A DNA stretch of 10,822 nt. It comes from Mycobacterium sp. GTDB lineage: Bacteria; Actinomycetota; Actinomycetes; Mycobacteriales; Mycobacteriaceae. Positions 1-10,448 of the stretch are shown one piece after another. The position numbers and the translations under genes are program-made. The stretch is taken from assembly GCA_025965815.1 (NCBI GenBank), contig JAOPWF010000305.1, positions 1 through 10,822 of the forward strand. Reading direction: 5' to 3'. How positions within the stretch are numbered: position 1 is the first letter of the stretch; each line of letters starts with the position of its first letter. The notes below the pieces were generated by a model. That model was not told where the DNA came from and did not search any database. It saw only the letters and a program-made list of their open reading frames with translations.

Positions 1-1956
<1,956 letters not shown>

Positions 1957-2405
1957 CGGCGCAGCTGGCCCTCAGGCCCCGATCGGCACGAAGCCGGGGC
2001 GAACTCTCGGATCTACTCGGCGGCACACAGGCACGCGCGGCGGACCCAGATCAGCCCATGCTTACAGGCGCACCGACCGCTCCGGTCTACTTGAGATCCA
2101 CGCCGGACGAGATTTACCGTTCATCGAGATTGAACATCCTATAAATCCTCCCAAATACACTGGTGTGCAGCTGATTTCGATATTCTTGCTTGTTGAGTGG
2201 ACGTATTCGGAACGGGCGCTAGATTACCGAAATGTTCACCCATGAAACGGCACGCCCGGCGTGACTGCACGCATCAGGGAACTCGTGCGGCCCGGCTGGT
2301 CATGAGGCGTAGCCCAATCCGCAGCATGAACGGCACCACGCAAGCGAAGACGTCGCGATAGGCAGTGCTCCCGCGCCATATCGCTGCGTCAACTCATCGC
2401 GGTGG
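1957..2405. other. Convergent intergenic region, no supported gene
   Basis: Lies between the 3' ends of acs (plus) and the CoA-transferase (minus). Apart from the hairpin near its left end I find no ORF with recognisable protein content. Roughly 2090-2250 is clearly more AT-rich than the flanking genes. At 2251-2272 the arms CACGC, GCGTG and CACGC alternate, so the middle arm can pair with either neighbour. On the minus strand 2393-2274 is an open stretch of 39 codons, without a start near its beginning, that contains a hydrophobic run (VFACVVPFMLRIGLRL). It might be the worn 3' end of a membrane-protein gene, but I cannot assign it to a family. Confidence 0.5.
1976..2000 (+). terminator. Candidate hairpin terminator after acs
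   Basis: Twenty bases past the acs stop, GCCCC (1976-1980) pairs with GGGGC (1996-2000), and directly inside GGC (1985-1987) pairs with GCC (1993-1995) around a 5-nt loop. The four bases 1981-1984 form a one-sided bulge. No T-run follows, so this is not a classical intrinsic terminator; mycobacterial terminators often lack the U-tract. Position and GC-rich stem are the only support. Confidence 0.4.
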
Positions 2406-4436
2406 CTATTTGCCGTTCCAGTGCATCGCCTCTTGACGGCTTTCGTAGATGTGCGGGGCCAGTCCTCGGTTGGAGACCTGCTCGCTGAGCTTGAGCCGCA
2501 TGAAGGAACTGGTGGTGTACCTGGTGACGGCGACGTAGTACTGCTCGGCCAGCCGGCGAACCAGGGTGACGTAGGTGTCGGTGAGATCCGGTGCGAGGTA
2601 GAAGTTGTCGTAGTTGACGACCATCTGCACCTTCTTCCCGATGGCGGCCAATCGCTTCTCGATCTCGGTGCCAATCGACTCGACCTCGTCCAGCGTGGCC
2701 AGCGACATGCCTTCCATGTTGAGGAAGAACATGTTCCGCCCGGTGTCGTAGGCGAACCGGGCCTCAAGAGGCACGGTCAGCAGGTCGTCCTTAAGGCCCA
2801 TGAGTCCGTCGGCGAAGATCCGGGCGTCCATCAATCGCGGTTCACCCTTGATGATGGGCTCGAAACCGATGTGCGCGAGGATGTCCTTCTCCAGGTCTAC
2901 CCAGGGGGCGATCTCGATGAGTTCGAGCCCGCCTGCAGTGAGCTGGAACACGCACCGTTCGGTCACATACAGCACTGGCTGACCCGCGCCGGCGGCGTAT
3001 TCGCCGCTGAAGGTCCGCTGCTCGACATCGGTGAGGAACTTGGGCGAGACGGGTCCGTCGGCGATGACGAGTCGGCCGTCCTGGACCCGGCCGCGGCTGG
3101 GTATGACGAAGGACCCCACGAAGATGAGCTTCTTGGCGTTCTGGCTGATGTTGATGAATCCGCCCGAGCCGGCCAGTCTGGAACCGAATCGGCTGACGTT
3201 GACATTGCCCTGCCGGTCCGCCTGGGCCATCCCCAGGATCGCGGTGTCCAGCCCTCCCCCGTCGTAGAAGTCGAACTGCGACGGTTGATCCAGGATTGCT
3301 TGCGCGTTCACCGCAGCGCCAAAATCCAGTCCGGCGGTGGGCATCCCGCCCATGGGCCCGGGTTCGGCAGTCAGCGTCAGGTACTCGAGGATGTGCTCCT
3401 CGGCCGCTACGTTGGCCACTCCTTCGGGTAGTCCGATACCGAGGTTGACGACGCTGTCGGGTCGGAGTTCCATGGCGGCACGGCGGGCGATGACCTTGCG
3501 TTCGGTCAGGTCCATCGGCGCGATGGAGCTGCGGACCCGACGTAGTTCGCCGCTCAGCGCCGGTGAGTAAGGGGTGCCGAAGGTCTGCCAGTGGTGCTCC
3601 GGTTGCGAGATGACGACGCAGTCGACGAGTACACCGGGGATCTTCACCTCTCGTGCGCTCAGGCTGCCGGTCTCGGCGACCCGCTGCACCTGGACGATCA
3701 CCAGGCCACCGGAGTTGTGGACTGCGGTCGCCACGGCAAGCGCTTCGAGGGTGAGCGCCTCGCGCTCCATGGTGATGTTCCCTTCGGGGTCCGCGGTGGT
3801 GCCGCGGAGGAACGCGACGTCCAGCTGCAGAGCCTTGTAGAACAGGTACTCCTCACCGTGCAGGGTGAGGAGTTCGACGCGGTCCTCTGTGGTCCGTTCG
3901 TTAATCTTGCCGCCGCCATGACGCGGGTCGACGAAGGTGCCAAGTCCGACCCGGGTGATCAAGCCCGGCTTGCCGGCGGCGGTGTCCCGAAACAGATGAG
4001 AAATGACCCCCTGCGGCAAGTTGTGCGCCTCGATCTTGTTGCCCACAGCCATTTTTCCCAACCCCGGCGACAAACCCCAGTGACCGCCCACCGCCCGCTT
4101 GATCAGGCCGTCGTGAGCCAGCCGGTCCAGCCCGCGGCCCTGCCGGTCGCCCGGGGCGACGGTGAACACCAGGTTCAGGTCTTGGGGGGTGCCGGTCAGC
4201 AGGAAACGCTGCTCCAGCGCCAGCGTCAGCTCCTCGGCGAAGCACTGTCCCACGAACCCCTCGACCACCACCGAGTCGCCATCGCGAATGAGCCGTACCG
4301 CCTCGGTGGCGGTCACCACCTTGTCCCTGACTTCGGTTCCACCGGAAAGGGATTCAGCGGGCAGCACTACCCTTGCGGTGGTGATCACGTTGTCCCTGAC
4401 CGATGTGCTGGATGGCGATTCGACGGGGACCGACAT
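2406..4436 (-). CDS. Family I acyl-CoA:acetate/propionate CoA-transferase with C-terminal extension
   Basis: Fused alpha-beta CoA-transferase of the YdiF / propionate CoA-transferase type, which moves CoA between short-chain acids (acetate, propionate, butyrate or acetoacetate) without ATP, through a glutamyl-CoA intermediate. The alpha half (about residues 37-300) begins with a VTATEAVRLIRDGDSVVVEGF-like start and contains GGGK (174-177). The beta half (about 310-530) has NLGIGLPEG (331-339) and TAEPGPMGGMP (356-366). Glu358 is the expected catalytic Glu, aligned to TxESGPxGGxP of propionate CoA-transferase, with Pro359 in place of the usual Ser. Single-chain relatives run about 520-530 residues; this one has 676. 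Residues from about 540 form an additional domain (NMEGMS, VNYDNF, TRYTTSSF, PHIYES), an architecture I recall in other bacterial annotations but whose role I do not know. The start has a strong AGGAGG at 4448-4443, six bases upstream. It is the last gene of the minus-strand cluster, after the acid transporter. Exact substrate is uncertain. Confidence 0.9.
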   Translation of the reverse strand: MSVPVESPSSTSVRDNVITTARVVLPAESLSGGTEVRDKVVTATEAVRLIRDGDSVVVEGFVGQCFAEELTLALEQRFLLTGTPQDLNLVFTVAPGDRQGRGLDRLAHDGLIKRAVGGHWGLSPGLGKMAVGNKIEAHNLPQGVISHLFRDTAAGKPGLITRVGLGTFVDPRHGGGKINERTTEDRVELLTLHGEEYLFYKALQLDVAFLRGTTADPEGNITMEREALTLEALAVATAVHNSGGLVIVQVQRVAETGSLSAREVKIPGVLVDCVVISQPEHHWQTFGTPYSPALSGELRRVRSSIAPMDLTERKVIARRAAMELRPDSVVNLGIGLPEGVANVAAEEHILEYLTLTAEPGPMGGMPTAGLDFGAAVNAQAILDQPSQFDFYDGGGLDTAILGMAQADRQGNVNVSRFGSRLAGSGGFINISQNAKKLIFVGSFVIPSRGRVQDGRLVIADGPVSPKFLTDVEQRTFSGEYAAGAGQPVLYVTERCVFQLTAGGLELIEIAPWVDLEKDILAHIGFEPIIKGEPRLMDARIFADGLMGLKDDLLTVPLEARFAYDTGRNMFFLNMEGMSLATLDEVESIGTEIEKRLAAIGKKVQMVVNYDNFYLAPDLTDTYVTLVRRLAEQYYVAVTRYTTSSFMRLKLSEQVSNRGLAPHIYESRQEAMHWNGK

Positions 4437-4442
4437 GGTATT

Positions 4443-4448
4443 CCTCCT
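4443..4448 (-). promoter_or_regulatory. Strong ribosome binding site of the CoA-transferase
   Basis: Perfect AGGAGG on the minus strand with six bases before the ATG at 4436. It is the strongest Shine-Dalgarno in the window and fixes this start. It suggests high independent translation of the last gene even though a 99-base gap separates it from the transporter. Confidence 0.8.
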
Positions 4449-4535
4449 AAGTACGGCGTTATGAAACGTTGTGGCCTGCCATGAATTTCGCTGAGCGTAG
4501 GGAGGGGTGGCTGTTCAGAAATGACCGGGCCGAGC

Positions 4536-5225
4536 TCACTGTCGGAACAATGGTGGGTTGGGCAGGATCGGCTTGCCGAATGTTGCCGCGGTGACGCCGG
4601 CAACGCATAGGTACCAGGCCAGTGCGGCGGTGACGAGGCCGAGTACTCCGCCTGTCGTGGTCAGGCCGGCGCTGTTGTTGATCGCGCCGAGAGCAAGCAA
4701 CACGAACGTGATGTCGAGGACGGCGAACAGAAGTGCGAGGACGGCGGTCGTTCGTAATGCGGCGATCAGCATGAGGCTGGTGAAGATGGCCCAGCCGATC
4801 AGGTACCAACCGGCCGCGACTCCGTGGTGTTCGGCCGGAACGCCTTTAGCGTAGAAGGTCACGTAGGCCCAGAAGGACAGCCAGAAGGCGCCATATGCCG
4901 AAAAGACCGTGGCCCCGAAGACGTTGCCCTTACGGAATTCCCACATCCCCGCGAGGAGTTGGGCGATCCCGCCGAAAGCCAGCGCAACACCCAGCATGAC
5001 CGGTTCGGTGTCTTTGGGCATGACGCCGGCGTTGACCAAGCTCAGCAGGAAGGTGGTCAATGCAAAGGCCGCTAGGCCAAGCGGTGCCGGATCGGCGATC
5101 ATCCGGACCTGCTCGGATGCCAACTCCCTGGAGATAGCCACCGACCCCGCTGTTGGGTCATTGATGTCGGGAAGTAATTCTCGGGGAGCGCTCGTTCGAC
5201 TGACCGGATCCTTGGTGATTGTCAT
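4536..5225 (-). CDS. Acetate/short-chain acid transporter, GPR1/FUN34/YaaH family
   Basis: Inner-membrane uptake protein for acetate and probably propionate (SatP/YaaH and yeast Ato family). With the start used here it has 229 residues. The signature DPAPLGL lies at 45-51, just before the first membrane segment; the more usual form starts with Asn. GMWEFRKGNVFGATVFSAYGAFWLSF covers the second conserved block. Six hydrophobic segments are visible at about 49-68, 74-97, 104-125, 136-158, 160-182 and 189-213, matching the family fold. Start choice: the ATG at 5225 has AAGGAG at 5237-5232, six bases upstream. A longer form starting at 5282 (248 residues) overlaps the stop of the preceding dehydrogenase gene in an ATGA and has no good ribosome site, but it could be made by translational coupling. 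It sits between the acyl-CoA dehydrogenase and the CoA-transferase genes, fitting an acid import and activation role. Confidence 0.88.
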   Translation of the reverse strand: MTITKDPVSRTSAPRELLPDINDPTAGSVAISRELASEQVRMIADPAPLGLAAFALTTFLLSLVNAGVMPKDTEPVMLGVALAFGGIAQLLAGMWEFRKGNVFGATVFSAYGAFWLSFWAYVTFYAKGVPAEHHGVAAGWYLIGWAIFTSLMLIAALRTTAVLALLFAVLDITFVLLALGAINNSAGLTTTGGVLGLVTAALAWYLCVAGVTAATFGKPILPNPPLFRQ

Positions 5226-5231
5226 TTCGGG

Positions 5232-5237
5232 CTCCTT
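5232..5237 (-). promoter_or_regulatory. Ribosome binding site deciding the transporter start
   Basis: AAGGAG on the minus strand, six bases before the ATG at 5225. The upstream in-frame ATG at 5282 lacks any comparable purine run, so this site favours the shorter protein. Confidence 0.6.
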
Positions 5238-5278
5238 CGTGCTGGCGTTGCGGTGAATGGGTTCCTGGCTGATCAGGC

Positions 5279-6553
5279 TCATCGGAAGGCATTGAGCCCG
5301 GTGATCGCCCGTCCGACGATCAGCGATTGAATGGAGTCGGTGCCCTCGTAGGTGTAAACGGCTTCGATGTCGGCGTGGTGCCGGGCGACGTGGTGATCGA
5401 GCAGGATCCCGTTGCCGCCCAAGATATCCCGAGCCAGCGCGCAGACCCGGCGGGCTCCGTCACCGGTGTTCAGCTTGGCCAGCGCGGCGTGTTCGATCGA
5501 CACTCGCCCTTGGCCCTGCAACTGCGACATCCGGGTGCACATCAATTGCATGCCGGTGATGTCGCTGAGCATGTGCGCGAGCTTGTCCTGGATCAGCTGG
5601 AACCGGGCCAGTGGACGGCCGAACTGCTCGCGTCGCAGCGAATAGGTGACTGCTGCCTCATAGGCGGCGACCGCGTGGCCCAGAGCCTCCCAGGCCACCG
5701 TCTGCCGCGACTTGGCCAGCACGTAGTTGGTGTCGTCCCAGGTCCTGGCTTTCGCCAGACGAGCACCGGCGGGCACCCGCACCCCGTCCAGGCGGATCTG
5801 GGCTTGCCACACGCCGCGGTTCGCTGCTTTACCGACGATCTTCCTGGCGTGATACCCGGGGACCGGGTGCTTCGCGCCGTCCCAGTGTTCCACGACGAAA
5901 GCACCGACCTGGCCGTCGTCGTCCCGGGCCCAGACGACCACTACGTCGGCGATGGTGCCGTTGCCGATCCACCGCTTCTGCCCGTCCAGCACCCACTCGT
6001 CACCCTGCCGGCGCGCCCGGGTTTCCAACGCAACCACGTCTGAGCCGTGCTTGGGTTCGGTCAGCGCAAAGGCGCCGAGAATTTCACAGGTCGCCATCCG
6101 TGGCAGATATTGGGCCTGCTGCTCGTCGGAGCCGAGCATCGCGATAGTCGTCATCGCGAGCCCGGAATGTACGGCGTTCAGGGTGGCGATGCTGCCATCG
6201 CCGCGGGCCAGTTCGGCGGCGATTACACCCTCGGCGAGGAACGACATCCCGGGGCAACCGTTCCCGACGATCGAGGCGCCGGCAATGCCGAGTCGCCCAT
6301 AGCCCTTGGCCAGTTCGACCGGGAACTCGGCCCGCTCCCAATAATCGGCAGCGGCCGGTGCCACCTCCGTATCGCACCACAGCCGGACCCGATCACGCAT
6401 CTTGCGTTCCCGGTCGGTCAGCAGTTCATCCAGGCTGTAGAAATCAGTGGCTCGGGAAATCGCGAGATCATCACCATTTGGAAACTCATTCTCGGTGGTT
6501 CCGCAATCGAGATCGGCCACGTTGTCGGTAACCGGAATAGTCGGTGCGTTCAT
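5279..6553 (-). CDS. Acyl-CoA dehydrogenase, ACX4/glutaryl-CoA dehydrogenase-like
   Basis: FAD-dependent alpha,beta-desaturase of an acyl-CoA, 424 residues, complete. Motifs: ALTEPKHGSD (163-172) and QKRWIGNGT (192-200) of the middle beta domain, RREQFGRPLA (307-316) and RDILGGNGI (375-383) of the C-terminal domain, and TYEGT with catalytic Glu403. Glu in this position, and the ending GRAITGLNAF, place it in the glutaryl-CoA dehydrogenase branch. However, the Arg that binds the free carboxylate of glutaryl-CoA (human Arg94) aligns with Ala123, and the stretch TLNAVHSGLAM resembles plant peroxisomal short-chain acyl-CoA oxidase ACX4. A short unbranched monocarboxylyl-CoA (propionyl-, butyryl- or valeryl-CoA) is therefore the more likely substrate; this is inference. 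The ATG has GGGAGG at 6567-6562, eight bases upstream. It starts 23 bases after the prpE stop, so co-transcription is very likely. The N-terminal 35 residues look disordered. Confidence 0.88.
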   Translation of the reverse strand: MNAPTIPVTDNVADLDCGTTENEFPNGDDLAISRATDFYSLDELLTDRERKMRDRVRLWCDTEVAPAAADYWERAEFPVELAKGYGRLGIAGASIVGNGCPGMSFLAEGVIAAELARGDGSIATLNAVHSGLAMTTIAMLGSDEQQAQYLPRMATCEILGAFALTEPKHGSDVVALETRARRQGDEWVLDGQKRWIGNGTIADVVVVWARDDDGQVGAFVVEHWDGAKHPVPGYHARKIVGKAANRGVWQAQIRLDGVRVPAGARLAKARTWDDTNYVLAKSRQTVAWEALGHAVAAYEAAVTYSLRREQFGRPLARFQLIQDKLAHMLSDITGMQLMCTRMSQLQGQGRVSIEHAALAKLNTGDGARRVCALARDILGGNGILLDHHVARHHADIEAVYTYEGTDSIQSLIVGRAITGLNAFR

Positions 6554-6576
6554 ACTTGGGTCCTCCCTTTACGAGC

Positions 6577-8502
6577 TCACGGCTGAAGTATCGGACGCAA
6601 GGCGTGGAGCACGGATGGGTCCTCGATGGTCGACGGCAAGGGTTCGTCCTTGCCGTGTGCGATGCCGCGCATCGTCTTTCGCAAGATCTTTCCCGAACGC
6701 GTCTTCGGCAGCGCGGCAACGACATCGACCAGTTTGAAGCACGCCACGGCACCGATCTCGTTGCGTACTGCGGCTACGAGCTGCGCCGCGAGACCGTCAG
6801 CCGAGGCGCCGGCCTTCAGCACGACCAGACCGCGTGGCACTTGGCCTTTGATCTCGTCGGCGACGCCGATCACAGCACACTCGGCCACCGCGGGATGCGC
6901 GGCCAGCACGGCCTCCAGCTCCCCCGTCGACAACCGGTGGCCCGCAACGTTGATGACATCATCGATCCGTCCCATCACGAACAAATACCCGTCTTCGTCG
7001 ATGTATCCCCCGTCACCGGTCAGGTAGTACCCGGGGTGCTCAGCCAGGTAGGAGGCCACGAAACGGGCATCGTCGCCCCATAGCGTCGTTAGCGTGCCCG
7101 GCGGCAGGGGCAGTCTGAGGCAGATGACGCCCTCCTCGCCCGCTTCGCAGCCGTAACCGTCGGCATGCAGGACCTGCACGTCGTAGCCCGGCATCGGAAC
7201 AGTCGGAGACCCCGCTTTGAACGGCAGCGGCTCCATCCCCATCGGGTTGGCGGCGATCGCCCACCCCGTCTCGGTCTGCCACCAGTGATCGACAACGGGG
7301 ATGGCCAGCTTCTGCGACGCCCAGTGGTACGTGTCGGGATCCAGCCGCTCCCCGGCGAGGAACAAGTATTTCAGAGTGGACAGGTCGTAGTTGGCAAGGT
7401 GCGCGCCGTCCGGGTCTTCCTTCCTGATCGCCCGGATCGCGGTCGGCGCCGTGAACAGCACCTTGACACCGTGCTCAGAGATCACCCGCCAGAACGCACC
7501 CGGATCCGGTGTCCCCACCGGCTTGCCTTCGTAAAGCACCGTCGTGGCTCCCACCAACAGCGGCGCGTAGACGATGTAGGAATGGCCGACGACCCAGCCC
7601 ACGTCTGAGGCGGCCCAGAACACGTCGCCCGGACCGACGTCGTAGATGTGGCGCATGGTCCACAGCAACGCCACCGCGTGACCGCCATTGTCGCGGACGA
7701 CGCCTTTGGGCTTACCCGTCGTGCCCGAGGTATAGAGCACGTACAGCGGGTCGGTCGCCGCGACCGGCACAGGCCCGGCGGGATCTGCGGCGGCCATCAG
7801 TTCGTGCCAGTCCAGGTCGCGGCCCGCGGTCAGCCCGCACCGCAGCCGATCCCGCTGGACGATGACGCAGTGCCGCGGTGGATGCTCCGCGGCGTCGATC
7901 GCGGCGTCGAGCATCGGCTTGTACTCCACTATGCGGGACGGTTCGATCCCGCAGGAGGCCGACACAACGACCGTCGGCCGGGCATCGTCTATCCGGGTAG
8001 CGAGTTCGTGGGGGGCAAAACCGCCGAACACCACCGAGTGCACCGCACCGATCCGGGCACACGCCAGCATCGCGATGACCGCCTCCGGAATCATCGGCAT
8101 GTACACCACCACCCGGTCGCCCTTGCCCACGCCCAGGCCGCGGAGCACCCCCGCGAACCGCGCTGTCTCGTCGAGGAGCTCGCCGTACGTGTAGGTAAGT
8201 TGCGAGCCGGTCACCGGGGAGTCGTAGATCAGCGCGGCTTGATTGGCGCGGCCGCCGACAACATGCCGATCCAACGCGTTCGCGCAGGTGTTCAGAGCGC
8301 CGTCGGGAAACCAACGGCAAAGCGGTAGATTGGAGTCGTCGAGGACACGCCGCGGCTCATGGATCCAAGACACTGCCTGCGCGGCATGTGCCCAGAAAGT
8401 CGCCGGATCTTCGATGCTTGCGTTGAAGCACCCCCGATACTCGCCGATTTCGGCGTTGTTCGACGTCGACGAGTATCCCGAATGCATTGTGTTGTTGGAC
8501 AT
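6577..8502 (-). CDS. prpE: Propionyl-CoA synthetase (AMP-forming), PrpE type
   Basis: Activates propionate, and probably acetate or acrylate less well, to the CoA thioester with ATP. It has 641 residues against 628 for E. coli PrpE. Motifs: P-loop YTSGTTGKPKG (257-267), RDNGGHAVALLW (270-281) typical of PrpE rather than Acs, DHWWQTETGWAIAANPMG (405-422) also PrpE-like, GDGGY (496-500), hinge GRIDD (511-515), and PKTRSGK ending at catalytic Lys605. That Lys motif is the one acetylated by Pat-type enzymes in related ligases, so post-translational control shared with Acs is likely. Start at 8502 is supported by GAGGA at 8513-8509, six bases upstream; the next ATG five codons later has no ribosome site. 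First gene of the minus-strand cluster, divergent from the aldehyde dehydrogenase, whose product acid it would activate. An ACSS3-like general short-chain ligase is the alternative reading. Confidence 0.92.
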   Translation of the reverse strand: MSNNTMHSGYSSTSNNAEIGEYRGCFNASIEDPATFWAHAAQAVSWIHEPRRVLDDSNLPLCRWFPDGALNTCANALDRHVVGGRANQAALIYDSPVTGSQLTYTYGELLDETARFAGVLRGLGVGKGDRVVVYMPMIPEAVIAMLACARIGAVHSVVFGGFAPHELATRIDDARPTVVVSASCGIEPSRIVEYKPMLDAAIDAAEHPPRHCVIVQRDRLRCGLTAGRDLDWHELMAAADPAGPVPVAATDPLYVLYTSGTTGKPKGVVRDNGGHAVALLWTMRHIYDVGPGDVFWAASDVGWVVGHSYIVYAPLLVGATTVLYEGKPVGTPDPGAFWRVISEHGVKVLFTAPTAIRAIRKEDPDGAHLANYDLSTLKYLFLAGERLDPDTYHWASQKLAIPVVDHWWQTETGWAIAANPMGMEPLPFKAGSPTVPMPGYDVQVLHADGYGCEAGEEGVICLRLPLPPGTLTTLWGDDARFVASYLAEHPGYYLTGDGGYIDEDGYLFVMGRIDDVINVAGHRLSTGELEAVLAAHPAVAECAVIGVADEIKGQVPRGLVVLKAGASADGLAAQLVAAVRNEIGAVACFKLVDVVAALPKTRSGKILRKTMRGIAHGKDEPLPSTIEDPSVLHALRPILQP

Positions 8503-8537
8503 TGCTCGTCCTCGCCTTGATGGGCACCGGCCACGAT

Positions 8538-8558
8538 CATTCCGGGTCTATTGGAATG
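8538..8558. promoter_or_regulatory. Inverted repeat, possible operator for prpE cluster
   Basis: CATTCC (8538-8543) and GGAATG (8553-8558) form a perfect 6-bp inverted repeat with a 9-bp spacer, giving a centre-to-centre distance of 15 bp. The right arm overlaps a minus-strand TACATT (8560-8555) that fits the mycobacterial -10 pattern TAnnnT. Its position 36-56 bases upstream of the prpE start suits a repressor site. Arms this short can arise by chance. Confidence 0.3.
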
Positions 8559-8788
8559 TATGCATCTTGACGGAAGACCAATGGAGCCTTTAGGCCCTGC
8601 CCGTCGGCCATAAGTCATCAAAGCTGCGCCGGGCCCGTCAATGAACGTGGCGATCGACCGGTAGCGAAGCAGTCTTTTTATGTCGCAGCGGAACTCGATG
8701 CTTGTTCGGTGGAACCCGTAGACAACGACCTGGCTACAGAACCATCGTTTGAGGACCTCTGTCGGCGATGAAGGGTCTTTGGACCCCA

Positions 8789-8816
8789 TTGGCGGTTGCT
8801 TGCCCTGGCATAGCGT
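8789..8816 (+). promoter_or_regulatory. Candidate promoter of the aldehyde dehydrogenase
   Basis: TTGGCG (8789-8794) and TAGCGT (8811-8816) are 16 bases apart and match the -35 and TAnnnT -10 pattern of housekeeping mycobacterial promoters, which would give a leader of about 50 bases. The -10 lies inside the inverted repeat GCATA/TATGC (8808-8812 and 8817-8821). A TTGACG at 8824-8829 is a better -35 match but has no well-spaced -10. Confidence 0.25.
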
Positions 8817-8872
8817 TATGCACTTGACGACCGACACATTCTTGTCGCGCAATACGGTAGGAGCGATAGACC

Positions 8873-10396
<1,524 letters not shown>

Positions 10397-10448
10397 GCAC
10401 GACCCAGCAACCCGGTCCCTCAAGCACACTCACGATTGGAAAGAAGCA

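Larger units (their letters stand above)
8503..8872. promoter_or_regulatory. Divergent promoter region between prpE and the aldehyde dehydrogenase
   Basis: This 370-base gap must carry the promoters of both the minus-strand acid-activation cluster and the plus-strand alcohol/aldehyde genes. I see three short inverted repeats (listed separately or in findings) and candidate promoter elements, but no sequence I can assign to a known regulator; the RamB motif ACTTTGCAAA is absent. No regulator gene lies in the window. A minus-strand open frame covers most of it but runs on out of frame into prpE and shows no recognisable protein. Confidence 0.6.

Noticed and set aside
2421..4484. Two long plus-strand frames (336 and 297 codons) opposite the CoA-transferase
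   Set aside because: Low-complexity, Arg/His/Gly/Val-rich translations without recognisable domains, lying over a clear CoA-transferase gene on the other strand.
8292..8852. 186-codon minus-strand frame filling the divergent promoter gap
   Set aside because: It runs into prpE in a different frame, has no good ribosome site that I can see, and its translation matches nothing I recognise. The gap is needed for two promoters.
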